Shown: positions 17,196 through 26,660, counted from the stretch's first letter. The stretch is 39,014 bases of DNA from JAGXLC01 sp046545795 (GCA_046545795.1 JBKGZD010000006.1:1-39014), one strand, 5' to 3'. Made by a program: numbers and translations. The notes: generated by a model not told the origin, from the sequence alone.

Positions 17196-18440
17196 TTAAA
17201 GTTCATCTTCAAAATATTGTAATATACTCCCTACAGGCAAAATATGAGAAGCTCCAAGGGGGCATAAAGAATTTTTCTGCATATATTCTGCTTCTGAGTT
17301 CATTTTATGCAGGATTTTCGTCCGCTCTGATTGTGATTTATCTTGCATTCCTTTCAACATTAAAACAAGTTGAGTGCTCCCCACTCTGCATGGCGTACAT
17401 TTCCCGCAGGATTCATGTTCAAAAAATTCCAAAACAGACAAGAGCATATCATACAATGAGCGGTCTTCCCCCATTATCATAACAGCTCCAGAACCTAGTA
17501 CTGCTCCTTTTTCTTTCAGAGTATCAAACCCTATGGGGGTATCCATAATGCTTTCATTGACAAATGTTCCAGCTGCACCACCAAAAATAGCTGCTTTAAA
17601 TTTCTTATTATCCTTCATCCCTCCGCTAAACTCATCAATCAGCTGGCGCAGTGTAACTCCCATTTCCGTTTCATAATAACCAGGTTTTTCAACATCACCG
17701 CTAATGGTAAAAATTTTAGTGCCCGGTGAATTCTCTGTCCCATATTGAAGGTAATTTTCCTTTCCCTCATTTATGATAAATGGAATATGTGCAAAAGTTT
17801 CCACATTGTTGATGAGTGTTGGGCAACCAAACAGGCCTTTTTCCGCTGGAAAAGGTGGCTTAATTCTGGGATACCCTCTTTTTCCTTCCAAAGACTCAAG
17901 TAGTGTAAGCTCCTCACCACAAAGATATGAACCCGCTCCTAAACGTATTTCCAGTTCAAAAGAAAATTCACTTCCCAGAATATTATTTCCCAGTAGATTG
18001 GTCTCATAGCAATTTTTTATAGCTTGTCTGATTTTTTTTATCGAATCGATGTATTCGCCTCGTATGTAAATATATCCTTTTTCAGCTCCAATTGCTATAG
18101 CTGAGATAATCATACCTTCAATAATCAGATGCGGATCCTGTTCCATAATCACACGGTCTTTGAAAGTTCCCGGCTCACCTTCATCAGCATTACATACAAT
18201 ATATTTCGGACCGCAATAATGGCAAATGGCCTCATCTGTAAAACGGCTTTTCATACCTGCAGGAAAACCAGCGCCTCCTCTACCCCGTAGTTTGGATTGA
18301 TGAATTTCCTCAATAATAGTAGTCGGTTCTTTTTCTAAAGCTGTTTCAACGGCTTTAAATCCTCCAGCATTTTTATAATCCTCAATACTGTATGGATCTA
18401 TCTTACCTGCATTTTTTAGTGCTATTTTAGTTTCTTGCAT
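17196..18440 (-). CDS. NuoF-like FMN/NAD-binding subunit of formate dehydrogenase
   Basis: A 414-residue diaphorase-type subunit that passes electrons between NAD(H) and the iron-sulfur chain. FMN loop: LRGRGGAGFPAGMK (about 51-64). NADH loop: LGAGSYLCGEELTLLESLEGKRG with PRIKPPFPA. C-terminal 4Fe-4S site: ESCGKCTPCR plus a Cys in SLCPLGA. It lacks the N-terminal thioredoxin-like domain of FdsB and the C-terminal ferredoxin domain of bifurcating HydB, so a simple NAD-dependent enzyme is favoured. I use ATG 18440; a GTG immediately before it (18443) is the alternative. It lies 14 bases before the catalytic subunit gene. Confidence 0.92.
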   Translation of the reverse strand: MQETKIALKNAGKIDPYSIEDYKNAGGFKAVETALEKEPTTIIEEIHQSKLRGRGGAGFPAGMKSRFTDEAICHYCGPKYIVCNADEGEPGTFKDRVIMEQDPHLIIEGMIISAIAIGAEKGYIYIRGEYIDSIKKIRQAIKNCYETNLLGNNILGSEFSFELEIRLGAGSYLCGEELTLLESLEGKRGYPRIKPPFPAEKGLFGCPTLINNVETFAHIPFIINEGKENYLQYGTENSPGTKIFTISGDVEKPGYYETEMGVTLRQLIDEFSGGMKDNKKFKAAIFGGAAGTFVNESIMDTPIGFDTLKEKGAVLGSGAVMIMGEDRSLYDMLLSVLEFFEHESCGKCTPCRVGSTQLVLMLKGMQDKSQSERTKILHKMNSEAEYMQKNSLCPLGASHILPVGSILQYFEDEL

Positions 18441-18455
18441 CACTACTATGGGTTT

Positions 18456-18908
18456 TTATTTTCTGTATTTCTCAATGATATTGTCAATCTTACCAGTATC
18501 CAGATCGGTATATAAATCTTCATTCACCGTAAGTACAGGTGACTTATCGCACTGACCCAGGCATTCAGTTGTTTCCAGGGTGAATATTTTGTCTTGTGTC
18601 GTTCCCCCAATGTCTATCATAAGTTTGCTGCGCAGGTACGAAAGCATATCTGTAGCACCAACCATCCTGCACATAGGTGACCGGCACACTCTTATTATAT
18701 TTTTGCCTCTTGGCTTAACACTTAGCATAGAATAATAAGTTATTACGCCATAGACGGCAGCATAGGTTGTATTCAAATAGGCTGCAACTTCCTTTATATC
18801 CTGCTCACTAACTCTATTATCCGGATTGTTTTGCTGGATATCATGTAAGATCATCAATAAATTATCTTTGGTAGCCGCATAATCTTGAAGGATATCTTTT
18901 GTAGTCAT
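18456..18908 (-). CDS. NuoE-like 2Fe-2S subunit of formate dehydrogenase
   Basis: A 150-residue thioredoxin-like [2Fe-2S] protein, first gene of the operon. The N-terminal helical part (1-65) has the family pattern VAAYLNTTYAAVYGVITYYSM. The cluster ligands are Cys75 and Cys80 (CRSPMC) and Cys116 and Cys120 (ECLGQC). It corresponds to NuoE, FdsG or HydC-type subunits and partners the NuoF-like protein encoded next. Length is normal. Two overlapping palindromes (18936-18955) lie 28 bases upstream of its start and could be operator sites for the whole formate dehydrogenase-wtpA operon. Confidence 0.92.
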   Translation of the reverse strand: MTTKDILQDYAATKDNLLMILHDIQQNNPDNRVSEQDIKEVAAYLNTTYAAVYGVITYYSMLSVKPRGKNIIRVCRSPMCRMVGATDMLSYLRSKLMIDIGGTTQDKIFTLETTECLGQCDKSPVLTVNEDLYTDLDTGKIDNIIEKYRK

Positions 18909-18935
18909 GATAGATAATTTTAGAATTTAACCTGC

Positions 18936-18955
18936 ATCATTAATGATTGAATCAT
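18936..18955. promoter_or_regulatory. Overlapping palindromes upstream of the formate dehydrogenase operon
   Basis: ATCATTAATGAT (18936-18947) is a perfect 12-bp palindrome. It overlaps ATGATTGAATCAT (18943-18955), a 6+1+6 inverted repeat. Placement about 30-50 bases before the first start codon is right for an operator. The regulator is unknown. The FNR/CRP-type half-site pattern (TTGAT/ATCAA) is only partly matched. Confidence 0.45.
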
Positions 18956-19174
18956 CAAACAAAAACAAGTTAAATATTTTATCAATAAAACAAGTTAAAA
19001 ATAATGCATAAAAAAAAGCAAGTCAAGAAAAATTTGAAAGAAGATATTAAATTATATAGAATTATAAAACTGTAGATTTGTATTATCAGGTATAGCAGAA
19101 ACTCATTTTTCAGAATTCTTAAGGTAATAACTGCCAGAAATATAAATCATTAAATAATACACTCCATTGAAACA

Positions 19175-19573
19175 TCACTCCTCTGAAACAATCAAGGTAT
19201 CTATTGTACTCTGGTATGAGTTGCGTGCTACATAGAACAGGTATTTTCCAACTGTTTGGGGAATAAAATCGATTATTGTATCTGCAGTAACAATTACTTC
19301 AGGGCAGGTACCTTCACTCTCATAAATTCCATAAGCAGACAAAGTATACGTAGTATCGGCAATAGAATCGAAAGCAAAAGTAAGGTTTCTCCAGCATCCA
19401 TTATCTGCCTCGGCGATAGCCTCAATTTGTATAGTATCCGATACAACTGAAGAATCAGGAATATTAACCTCTGTTATGGGTACATAATCCGTTCGTTTTA
19501 CGTAATAATCATCATCATCCATACAAGAAGCTAACAAAAAGATTATGCTAAGCGAATAAAAAATTGATCTCAT
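19175..19573 (-). CDS. Small hypothetical lipoprotein
   Basis: A 132-residue lipoprotein: MRSIFYSLSIIFLLASC with lipid Cys17, followed by an acidic stretch (MDDDDYY). The rest is beta-rich with two cysteines (CWRN and TCPE) that could form a disulfide, and reads like a small immunoglobulin-like or carbohydrate-binding-type beta sandwich ending in YLFYVARNSYQSTIDTLIVSEE. I do not recognise the family. It stands alone between the formate dehydrogenase operon and a decayed OmpA gene, with a hairpin upstream at 19590-19641. Confidence 0.65.
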   Translation of the reverse strand: MRSIFYSLSIIFLLASCMDDDDYYVKRTDYVPITEVNIPDSSVVSDTIQIEAIAEADNGCWRNLTFAFDSIADTTYTLSAYGIYESEGTCPEVIVTADTIIDFIPQTVGKYLFYVARNSYQSTIDTLIVSEE

Positions 19574-19589
19574 AATTTTAATTTTTAAT

Positions 19590-19641
19590 AATACTCTGCC
19601 GGAGTTAAAATATTAAAACGGATAATATCCGGCAGAATATT
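19590..19641. repeat. Imperfect inverted repeat, terminator-like on the + strand
   Basis: 14-base arms (19590-19603 and 19628-19641) with one mismatch surround a 24-base loop. On the plus strand the right arm leads into a T run; on the minus strand no T run follows. It lies between the small lipoprotein and the OmpA remnant. It could be a terminator or a relic of a mobile or palindromic element. Confidence 0.5.
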
Positions 19642-19648
19642 TTTTATT

Positions 19649-19966
19649 CTATACAAAGATACAAACAATATGAGAATTATTTTCAAAATCTCCTGTATTG
19701 TCTGTATGTCCGACAACTAAAAACTTTTTATCTTTATTTTGTTTAAGGTAGTTTGCTATAACAGCGAGAGTTTGGGAAGATTCCTCCTTAACTTCCGATT
19801 TCCCGGTATCAAAATATATATCATATATAGCAACACGTCCTTTCTCAGCAATCCCATCATTTAACGCATCAAGGGTCACCATGTCCATATCCATGGGTTC
19901 AGCCTCAACCGTCACCAATGTAAAATACACCTCATTATAGTGAGTATTCTGGCTGAAAAGCCATTA
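19649..19966 (-). pseudogene. Truncated OmpA C-terminal-domain remnant
   Basis: The minus-strand frame is open from the codon after TAA (19964-19966) to a stop at 19649. It encodes a recognisable partial OmpA peptidoglycan-binding domain: VAIYDIYFDTGKSEVKEES, LAVIANYLKQNKDKKFLVVGHTDNTGDFENN. After that the normal continuation (the NxxLSxxRAxxV helix) is replaced by SHIVCIFV and a stop. No ATG or signal peptide precedes the domain; only a GTG at 19930 is available. Both ends are missing, so this is most likely a decayed gene rather than a functional 93-residue protein. Confidence 0.65.
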
Positions 19967-20051
19967 ATAAAGAAAAAAATATCTGAAATTCGCTTAATAC
20001 AGCGGTTTTAGTAACAATAAAAACAAAAAGGTGTAAATGAATATGGTTGTC

Positions 20052-21275
20052 CTAATCCGTAAATTCAACATTAATTTCCATTATTTCAGAATAAGAGGAA
20101 GTTTTCACTGGTGGTCCCCACCCTTGTGCTCCACATGTTACGAAAAAATGGGTATCATTAATCTCTGAATGCCCCCAGCTAATGCGATAAATAGCTTTTG
20201 TAATCAAATTAAAAGGGAAAAGTTGCCCATGATGTGTATGGCCGGATAACTGTAGGGCTATATCATTGCGGGATTTTTTTTCAAGTTCGTAAGGCTGATG
20301 GTCCAGGACAATTTTTGGTAAATGCCCAGGTGTAGCTTCCAACAATTGCTCCAGCGGCTTTCTTTGCCTGTCTTGCTTGTCTTTTCTGCCAATAAGCGTA
20401 AATACATCCTCAAATACCACAACAGTATCTTGTAAAAACTGAATTTTTGTTTTATCAAAAAAAGATAACTTATCACTGTTTCCGTAAAGTTCATGATTCC
20501 CCTCAGATGCATAAACGCCGTAAGGTGCCTCTATTTTGTCCAGTTCCTGTCTTATAAATTCAGATTTATCTTCGCCAGGTATACTCTCAATAAGATCGCC
20601 CGGGAAAAGAACAATATCAGGATTGGAGGAGTTGATTTTCTCAACAAACTGGCTAACAAATGACCGGTATGTCCGTTCGCTGAAATGAAAATCTGCAGCT
20701 AAAGCAATTTTTAAATTATCTACATCAGATGCCTGCCGCTTAATATCAATATTATATTCAGTGATACGGGTATTGTTAAAGTAATAAATTCCTGCAATAT
20801 TGACTATTACAGTAACAAATAGTATCCCGGCAAATGAAACTACCCTGAACTTCCTGGTATTCAACGCAGAAGCCGAAATAAATTCAAACAGGCGGTTCAA
20901 AACTTTTGTTAAATCAATTAGCAGGTAAAGTAAAAACATATAAAGCAAAACGGGTAAATAATAATACCCAACCCAAAGGCTTAAACTCGCTATTTTGCTG
21001 TTAGTATTATGCTCGAGGGCTTCTCCAACAGGAAAAGCAGCTACAATCAAAAAAAATATTATTAAAAAAATTATCCTCTGTTTTTGATTGTCAAATAATT
21101 TCCTGAATCTTCTATACAGATAGTAATTGGGCAGCAGATATATAACCGTAAAAAGAAACCAAAATGCCCCATCCGTTATAAAATAACCACCTGCCATAAC
21201 AACACTTAAAACAATAAAAAATAAAGTCTTCTTTTTTCGGTTCTGAATATTTGTAAATTTACCTTGTTTGCTCAT
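20052..21275 (-). CDS. Membrane-anchored metallophosphoesterase
   Basis: A 407-residue protein from ATG 21275 (MSKQGKF); a TTG 69 bases upstream in the same frame is less likely. The N-terminal 165 residues hold about five hydrophobic helices. The C-terminal calcineurin-like phosphoesterase domain has all metal motifs: ADFHFSE, GDLIES, GNHELYG, and SGHTHHGQLFP. The architecture resembles YkoQ/YaeI-type phosphoesterases acting on lipid or cell-surface phosphoesters at the membrane; the substrate is not visible. It is monocistronic and divergent from the SDR gene. Confidence 0.87.
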   Translation of the reverse strand: MSKQGKFTNIQNRKKKTLFFIVLSVVMAGGYFITDGAFWFLFTVIYLLPNYYLYRRFRKLFDNQKQRIIFLIIFFLIVAAFPVGEALEHNTNSKIASLSLWVGYYYLPVLLYMFLLYLLIDLTKVLNRLFEFISASALNTRKFRVVSFAGILFVTVIVNIAGIYYFNNTRITEYNIDIKRQASDVDNLKIALAADFHFSERTYRSFVSQFVEKINSSNPDIVLFPGDLIESIPGEDKSEFIRQELDKIEAPYGVYASEGNHELYGNSDKLSFFDKTKIQFLQDTVVVFEDVFTLIGRKDKQDRQRKPLEQLLEATPGHLPKIVLDHQPYELEKKSRNDIALQLSGHTHHGQLFPFNLITKAIYRISWGHSEINDTHFFVTCGAQGWGPPVKTSSYSEIMEINVEFTD

Positions 21276-21460
21276 TGATAGATTTTTATAAAAGTTATCT
21301 ACTCCCCTAATTCCCTCATAAATTAACAAGTTAATATTTGCCAATTTTTACGTATAGAGAATTGTTACTTTTTATGACCTAAAACTATAAAAATTGCTTT
21401 TTGTTTTGCTGAATTATTTCATTATTATTGAAGTCTGTATTGCCATTAAAATATAAGTGG

Positions 21461-22252
21461 ATGCAACTTACCAACAAGACAATATGGATAACAGGGGCTT
21501 CATCGGGAATAGGAGAAGCATTATCCATTGAACTGGCCAAAAGAAATAATACTATAATCATTTCAGGCAGAAATGAAAAAAGGCTGCAAAAAATCCGGCA
21601 AATATGTGAAAGCAACGGCAGCAAGACACAGATTATACCATTTGACCTTTCCAGTGAAGAAAATGTTAAACAGGCAGCAAAGGAAGTATTAAGCATTTAT
21701 CCAAACATTAACGTGCTGATAAACAACGGTGGAATAAGCCAACGTTCACTCATCAGTGAAACTTCATCTGTTGTTGACCAAAAAATTATGGAAATTAATT
21801 ATTTTAGCAATATAATGCTGACTAAAATGGTGCTTCCCTATATGCTTAAAAACGGAGGAGGACAGATTGCAGTAACCTCAAGCATTGTTGGGAAATTTGG
21901 TTTCCCCATGCGTTCCTCCTATTCGGCTTCCAAACATGCCCTGCACGGATTCTATGAAACACTCAGGCTGGAAATGAAAAAAGAAAATATTGCTGTAAAC
22001 ATAATATGCCCGGGAAGAATAAAGACAAATATTTCATATCACGCCCTTGACAAGGAAGGGAAAGAGCACGGAAAGTTAGACAAAGGACAAAAAAACGGAA
22101 TGTCCGCGGAGAAATGTTCAAAAAAAATTATCAGGGGAATGGAAAAAAATAAAAAAGAAATTCTGGTTGGAGGAAAAGAGTTACTCATGGTGCATATAAA
22201 ACGCTTTTTTCCGGGACTTTTTTATAAAATTGCAGGGAGTATAAAGCAATAA
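21461..22252 (+). CDS. Short-chain dehydrogenase/reductase
   Basis: A 263-residue classical SDR. I choose ATG 21461 (MQLTNKTIWITG) because the cofactor motif normally starts within about 10 residues; a TTG at 21428 would add 11 residues. Visible: TGASSGIGEA (NAD(P)-binding), INNGGISQRS, catalytic Ser in TSSIVGKFG, and YSASKHALHGFYE with Tyr and Lys. The Arg in ISGRNEKR after beta-2 suggests NADPH preference. A C-terminal basic, hydrophobic tail may associate with membranes, as in DHRS7-like enzymes. Substrate unknown. Confidence 0.9.
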   Translation: MQLTNKTIWITGASSGIGEALSIELAKRNNTIIISGRNEKRLQKIRQICESNGSKTQIIPFDLSSEENVKQAAKEVLSIYPNINVLINNGGISQRSLISETSSVVDQKIMEINYFSNIMLTKMVLPYMLKNGGGQIAVTSSIVGKFGFPMRSSYSASKHALHGFYETLRLEMKKENIAVNIICPGRIKTNISYHALDKEGKEHGKLDKGQKNGMSAEKCSKKIIRGMEKNKKEILVGGKELLMVHIKRFFPGLFYKIAGSIKQ

Positions 22253-22319
22253 AGTTTGAAAATATAATTAATCCTGCAATATTTAAAAGACAAAACAAGC
22301 ACCAAAAAATAAATTACAG

Positions 22320-23408
22320 ATGACGAAAAATGTAATCATCAGCGGAATTCAACAAATAGGAATAGGAATAGAGAATATTCATGAAGCCTGGAAATGGTAT
22401 AATGACGTATTTGGAACAGATATCAGGGTTTTTGAAGATAGTGCGATAGCCTATCTAATGCTGCCCTACACAGGAGGCTTACCCCAGAGGAGACATGCAG
22501 CACTGGCGTTCAATTTGCAAGGTGGAGGCGGGTTGGAAATATGGCAATATAAAGAAAGAAAACCTCAAAAAGCTAAATTTCAATTGCTCCTCGGAGACCT
22601 GGGAATCTATGCAGCTAAAGTAAAATGTAAAAATATAAGAGAGACATATGAAATATTCAGGGAAAAACAAATCAATATTATAGATGAACCCCGCAAATCC
22701 CCTGATGGAAAAGAAACATTTTTTATTACAGACCCCTATGGCAATCATTTCCAATTGGTAGAATCCAATGACTGGTATAAAGATGAGAAAAAGCCAACGG
22801 GTGGCACATACGGTGCGTGCATTGGTGTATCTGATATTGAAAAAGCAAGACGGGTATACACAGATATCCTGGGATACGACAAAGTAATCTATGACAAAGA
22901 AGATGAATTCAGCGATTTGTCAAAGCTCCCGGGTGGTAATTATCATTTCAGACGTGTATTGCTAACACACAGCCAGCCAAGACAAGGAGGTTTTTCTCCG
23001 CTACTGGGAGAGAGTTATATCGAACTTTTTGAAGTGAAGGAGCGTCAGCCAAAACATATATACAAAGACAGATTCTGGGGTGATCCGGGATTTATTCACC
23101 TTTGTTTCGACATTCATGGCATGAAACTATTACGCAAAAAATGTGAAGAAACAGGCCACTGCTTCACAGTAGACAGCAATGTAGAGCGTAATTCAGACCA
23201 TAGTTTCGATATGGGAGAAGCAGCAGGACATTTCTCATATATTGAAGACCCGGACGGAACCTTAATAGAATTTGTCGAAACCCATAAAGTTCCTGTCATT
23301 AAAAAATTCGGTTGGTATATCAATCTCCGGAAAAGAAAACCAGAAAAACCTTTGCCTAACTGGATGATAAAAGCACTATCATTCAACAGGGTAAAATTTA
23401 AGAAATGA
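22320..23408 (+). CDS. VOC-family (glyoxalase/dioxygenase-fold) protein with two VOC modules
   Basis: A 362-residue protein with two VOC modules. The first covers about 8-155 (GIQQIGIGIENIHEAWKWY to DPYGNHFQLVES) and the second about 165-320 (GACIGVSDIEKARRVYTDI to DPDGTLIEFVETH). Candidate metal ligands are a Glu or His near the end of each module (FQLVE, LIEFVE). It resembles 4-hydroxyphenylpyruvate-dioxygenase-fold proteins in domain order but lacks obvious family-specific motifs, so the reaction is unknown. It lies 68 bases after the SDR and may share its transcript. Confidence 0.8.
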   Translation: MTKNVIISGIQQIGIGIENIHEAWKWYNDVFGTDIRVFEDSAIAYLMLPYTGGLPQRRHAALAFNLQGGGGLEIWQYKERKPQKAKFQLLLGDLGIYAAKVKCKNIRETYEIFREKQINIIDEPRKSPDGKETFFITDPYGNHFQLVESNDWYKDEKKPTGGTYGACIGVSDIEKARRVYTDILGYDKVIYDKEDEFSDLSKLPGGNYHFRRVLLTHSQPRQGGFSPLLGESYIELFEVKERQPKHIYKDRFWGDPGFIHLCFDIHGMKLLRKKCEETGHCFTVDSNVERNSDHSFDMGEAAGHFSYIEDPDGTLIEFVETHKVPVIKKFGWYINLRKRKPEKPLPNWMIKALSFNRVKFKK

Positions 23409-23523
23409 CAAAGCAAAAATCTTATTGCTGTAATTAAGTAATGAATTGTTTCTTTATGATCGCATTCCACTTTTTTTGTCTTATTTTTAACCTCATGCCG
23501 CAATAAAACTAAATTAGTTTACT

Positions 23524-26500
23524 ATGAAGAAACTAAAAACCATTTTTAATAGCGATAATTTTCTCTTTTCATCCTGGTTTATGGGGGTGTTATTTATTCT
23601 TTTTGCTGTATCAATGGCATTTGCAACTTTCATTGAAAATGACTACGGACAAATGGCTGCAAGGGAAGTTGTTTATAATACAAAATGGTTTGAAGGCATT
23701 TTTCTGCTGATGGTTATAAATTTCACCGGGCATATAGTCAGATATAAACTCTACAGATGGAAAAAGTTGCCACAAATGATGCTTCATGTAGCATTTATCC
23801 TCATAATAGCCGGAGCTGCTATTACAAGATACGCAGGCTATGAAGGAACAATTCATCTAAGAGAAGGACAAACAAAAAACAAAATTCAAACAATAGATCA
23901 GTACCTTAAACTCAATATTACCGATAAAAACAACAATTCTCTCTATTCATCGGCAGAAAAATTTACGGTAACACCAATAACATCAGACAACTATAGCAAA
24001 TCTGTAAAAACAGAAGGCTATGAATACAAGATTGATTATAAGGGGTATATCCCAAATGCTGTAAAAAAAGTTGCCGAAGATCCAAATGGCCAGCCTCTGA
24101 TACATTTACTTGTCTCCCGCGATATGGAAACAACCCACAATATTATATTAGAGGAAGGACAAGTTAAGAATATAGCAAATATGAGCTTTGGGTTGAATAA
24201 TGATAAAAATGCAGATGTAAACATACAACAACAGGGAGACAGATTCATAATGAAACTTCCATGGGAAGTACAAAGACTTAATATGAATACCAGGGAGACT
24301 GAAAATTTTTCAAAAGATGAGACAATACCCTTTGAAGAGCTTTTTATATACAATATCAAAGGATGGCGAATAGTTGTGCGTGAAGTAACTCCTTCAGGGA
24401 TAATTAAACCCGCTAAAGCTCAACAGAGAGATCAGCAAATGCATGATGCGCTTCATTTTGAATTAGAAGATGGAAAGAAAACTTCTGATATGTTTCTATG
24501 GATGAATGGAGATTCTTCTTCAACTGCCAAATATTCAAATAATGGCCACCTCGTTGAACTGCATTATGCCCCAAAAACAATACAATTGCCTTTTTCTCTG
24601 AAATTAAACGAATTTATCATGGAGCGATATCCGGGTTCTGATGCGCCTTCTTCATATAAAAGTGATGTGACTGTCATGGACAATGAAAATAATGAAGAAT
24701 TTTCTTATATGATATTTATGAACAATATCCTAAAGTACAGGGGATATCGTTTTTTTCAGTCATCTTTCGATAAAGACGAACAAGGCTCTGTATTATCAGT
24801 AAATTACGACGTAGCAGGAATGTCAGCTACATATTCCGGTTATACGCTGCTATTTCTTTGTATTATCTTATCATTAATCAACAAACATTCACTTTTCCGA
24901 AAAGCCAACCCGGGTTTCTGGCCTGCACCCAGACTAAAATCAACAACTGCAGCTATATTATTTCTGTTTCTAGGGATATCTTCCACATACGCTGCCGGAG
25001 AGAAGTTTGAACCTGATAAAAAAGTTGCGGATGAGTTTGGAGAAATATTGGTGCAAGATCAAAAGGGAAGAACAAAACCACTGTATACTTTAAGTGATGA
25101 AATTTTAAGAAAAGTAAGCAGAAGCCACACATATAATGGATTATCTTCCATGCAGGTCTTCCTCGGTATGTATTATGATTTTGAAAACTGGAAAAATGTC
25201 CCGCTTATCAAAGTTGGCAATAGTGAAGTAAAAAAAATCATCGGGCTGAAAGGAGATTATGCAGCTTTCACAGATATAGTACCTCCAGGTCAGAATCGTT
25301 ATAAATTAAGGGAATATGTACAAAGAGCCTATGAAAAGTCAGCTGGAGAAAGAGATAAGTTTGATAAAGAAGTGATGAAGGTTGATGAGAGAATGAATAT
25401 CTGTTTTATGATTATGCAAGGAGAATTTCTGAAAATATTTCCATACGAAAATGAAGAAGGGAAATGGGCAACCCCGGAAAAAATCCTTGAGCATACCGAC
25501 AATAAAAAAGATTCCAGTTTTTATAAAAATATTCTTCCTGATTTCAAAAATGAGATAGCAAAGGGAAATAATGAGAATGCCACAGAACTTATTCATTCTT
25601 TAAAAAATTACCAGAGAGAAAATGCTACATATAAATTACCATCGGAAAAGAAAGTAAATATTGAAATCCTATACCACAAGAGTAAAATTTTTGAGCGTCT
25701 TTTCCCATTTTTCGCAATTACAGGACTTATAATGCTTACTCTTCTTTTTATACGTATAATCAAGGGAAAGCGAGTTGCTCCTGTCATGATAAAAATACTC
25801 ACCGCACTGATTGCATTGGGATTTTTACTCCAAACAACCGGACTGGGAGTTCGGTGGTACATTTCAGGCCATGCTCCAATGAGCAATGGATATGAATCAA
25901 TGCTGTTTGTTTCGTGGGCTACAATATTAGCAGGTTTTTTATTCCTTAAAAAATCAAAACTAACCCTTGCCGCCACGGCACTTTTAGCAGCATTTGCTTT
26001 AATGGTAGCACATATGGGCTTTATGGACCCCGAAATCACCAACCTGGTACCGGTGCTACAGTCATACTGGCTCACTCTTCATGTTTCAATAATTACAAGT
26101 AGCTATGGGTTCCTCGCTTTATCAGCTATTCTGGGATTGATTAATGTGGTATCTTTTTTAAGCATATCACGGAAAAATCACACCAGAATTTTACCTTCAA
26201 TTCAGGAGTTAACAGTAATTAATTACAAATCAATGACCATAGGGCTGTATTTATTAACCATTGGAACTTTCCTGGGTGCTATATGGGCAAATGAATCATG
26301 GGGAAGATATTGGGGCTGGGACCCTAAAGAAACATGGTCGCTTATTACCATAATTGTGTACAGTTTTATTATACATTCGAGAATCATCCCGGGACTGAAA
26401 ACCTTGTTTTCTTTCAATGTAATGGCTCTTTTCGGATTTTCTTCAGTGCTGATGACATATTTTGGAGTAAACTACTACCTGTCAGGTCTGCATTCATACG

Positions 26501-26619
26501 CAGGAGGTGACCCCGTACCGGTACCGCCTTTTGTCTATATTTCAGTAATAATATTAATAGTATTAACTGTGGTCGCATATGTCAATAAGAAGAAAACACT
26601 GATGGTGAAAGAAGTGTAA
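23524..26619 (+). CDS. Fused cytochrome c biogenesis protein CcsBA
   Basis: A 1031-residue system II cytochrome c synthetase that exports heme and attaches it to apocytochromes at the outer face of the inner membrane. The N-terminal ResB/CcsB part (1-about 460) has two early membrane helices, a large periplasmic domain, and a helix near 440. A periplasmic segment follows, and the C-terminal CcsA part (from about 720) has multiple helices with HAPMSNGYES and the signature WGRYWGWDPKETWS near residue 930, which presents heme. The fusion is typical of Bacteroidota. Its presence implies periplasmic c-type cytochromes, possibly electron partners for nearby redox enzymes. Confidence 0.95.
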   Translation: MKKLKTIFNSDNFLFSSWFMGVLFILFAVSMAFATFIENDYGQMAAREVVYNTKWFEGIFLLMVINFTGHIVRYKLYRWKKLPQMMLHVAFILIIAGAAITRYAGYEGTIHLREGQTKNKIQTIDQYLKLNITDKNNNSLYSSAEKFTVTPITSDNYSKSVKTEGYEYKIDYKGYIPNAVKKVAEDPNGQPLIHLLVSRDMETTHNIILEEGQVKNIANMSFGLNNDKNADVNIQQQGDRFIMKLPWEVQRLNMNTRETENFSKDETIPFEELFIYNIKGWRIVVREVTPSGIIKPAKAQQRDQQMHDALHFELEDGKKTSDMFLWMNGDSSSTAKYSNNGHLVELHYAPKTIQLPFSLKLNEFIMERYPGSDAPSSYKSDVTVMDNENNEEFSYMIFMNNILKYRGYRFFQSSFDKDEQGSVLSVNYDVAGMSATYSGYTLLFLCIILSLINKHSLFRKANPGFWPAPRLKSTTAAILFLFLGISSTYAAGEKFEPDKKVADEFGEILVQDQKGRTKPLYTLSDEILRKVSRSHTYNGLSSMQVFLGMYYDFENWKNVPLIKVGNSEVKKIIGLKGDYAAFTDIVPPGQNRYKLREYVQRAYEKSAGERDKFDKEVMKVDERMNICFMIMQGEFLKIFPYENEEGKWATPEKILEHTDNKKDSSFYKNILPDFKNEIAKGNNENATELIHSLKNYQRENATYKLPSEKKVNIEILYHKSKIFERLFPFFAITGLIMLTLLFIRIIKGKRVAPVMIKILTALIALGFLLQTTGLGVRWYISGHAPMSNGYESMLFVSWATILAGFLFLKKSKLTLAATALLAAFALMVAHMGFMDPEITNLVPVLQSYWLTLHVSIITSSYGFLALSAILGLINVVSFLSISRKNHTRILPSIQELTVINYKSMTIGLYLLTIGTFLGAIWANESWGRYWGWDPKETWSLITIIVYSFIIHSRIIPGLKTLFSFNVMALFGFSSVLMTYFGVNYYLSGLHSYAGGDPVPVPPFVYISVIILIVLTVVAYVNKKKTLMVKEV

Positions 26620-26625
26620 CAAAAT

Positions 26626-26660
26626 ATGATTTCAAAAAAATCATTTAGAATTATTCTAAA
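26626..26660. promoter_or_regulatory. Two adjacent palindromes upstream of the AOR operon
   Basis: ATGATTT (26626-26632) pairs with AAATCAT (26638-26644). A second perfect repeat, TTTAGAAT-T-ATTCTAAA (26644-26660), shares one base with it. They follow the ccsBA stop by 7 bases and precede the next start by about 105, so they could be operators or a weak terminator. Neither is followed by a T run. Confidence 0.4.

Noticed and set aside
14458..18908. Electron-bifurcating FDH (Hyl/HydABC-like) complex
   Set aside because: The NuoF-like subunit is only 414 residues and lacks the extra C-terminal ferredoxin domain of HydB-type subunits. A plain NAD-linked enzyme is simpler.
25608..26075. 155-residue minus-strand frame within ccsBA
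   Set aside because: Antisense shadow of conserved membrane helices of CcsBA; no independent support.
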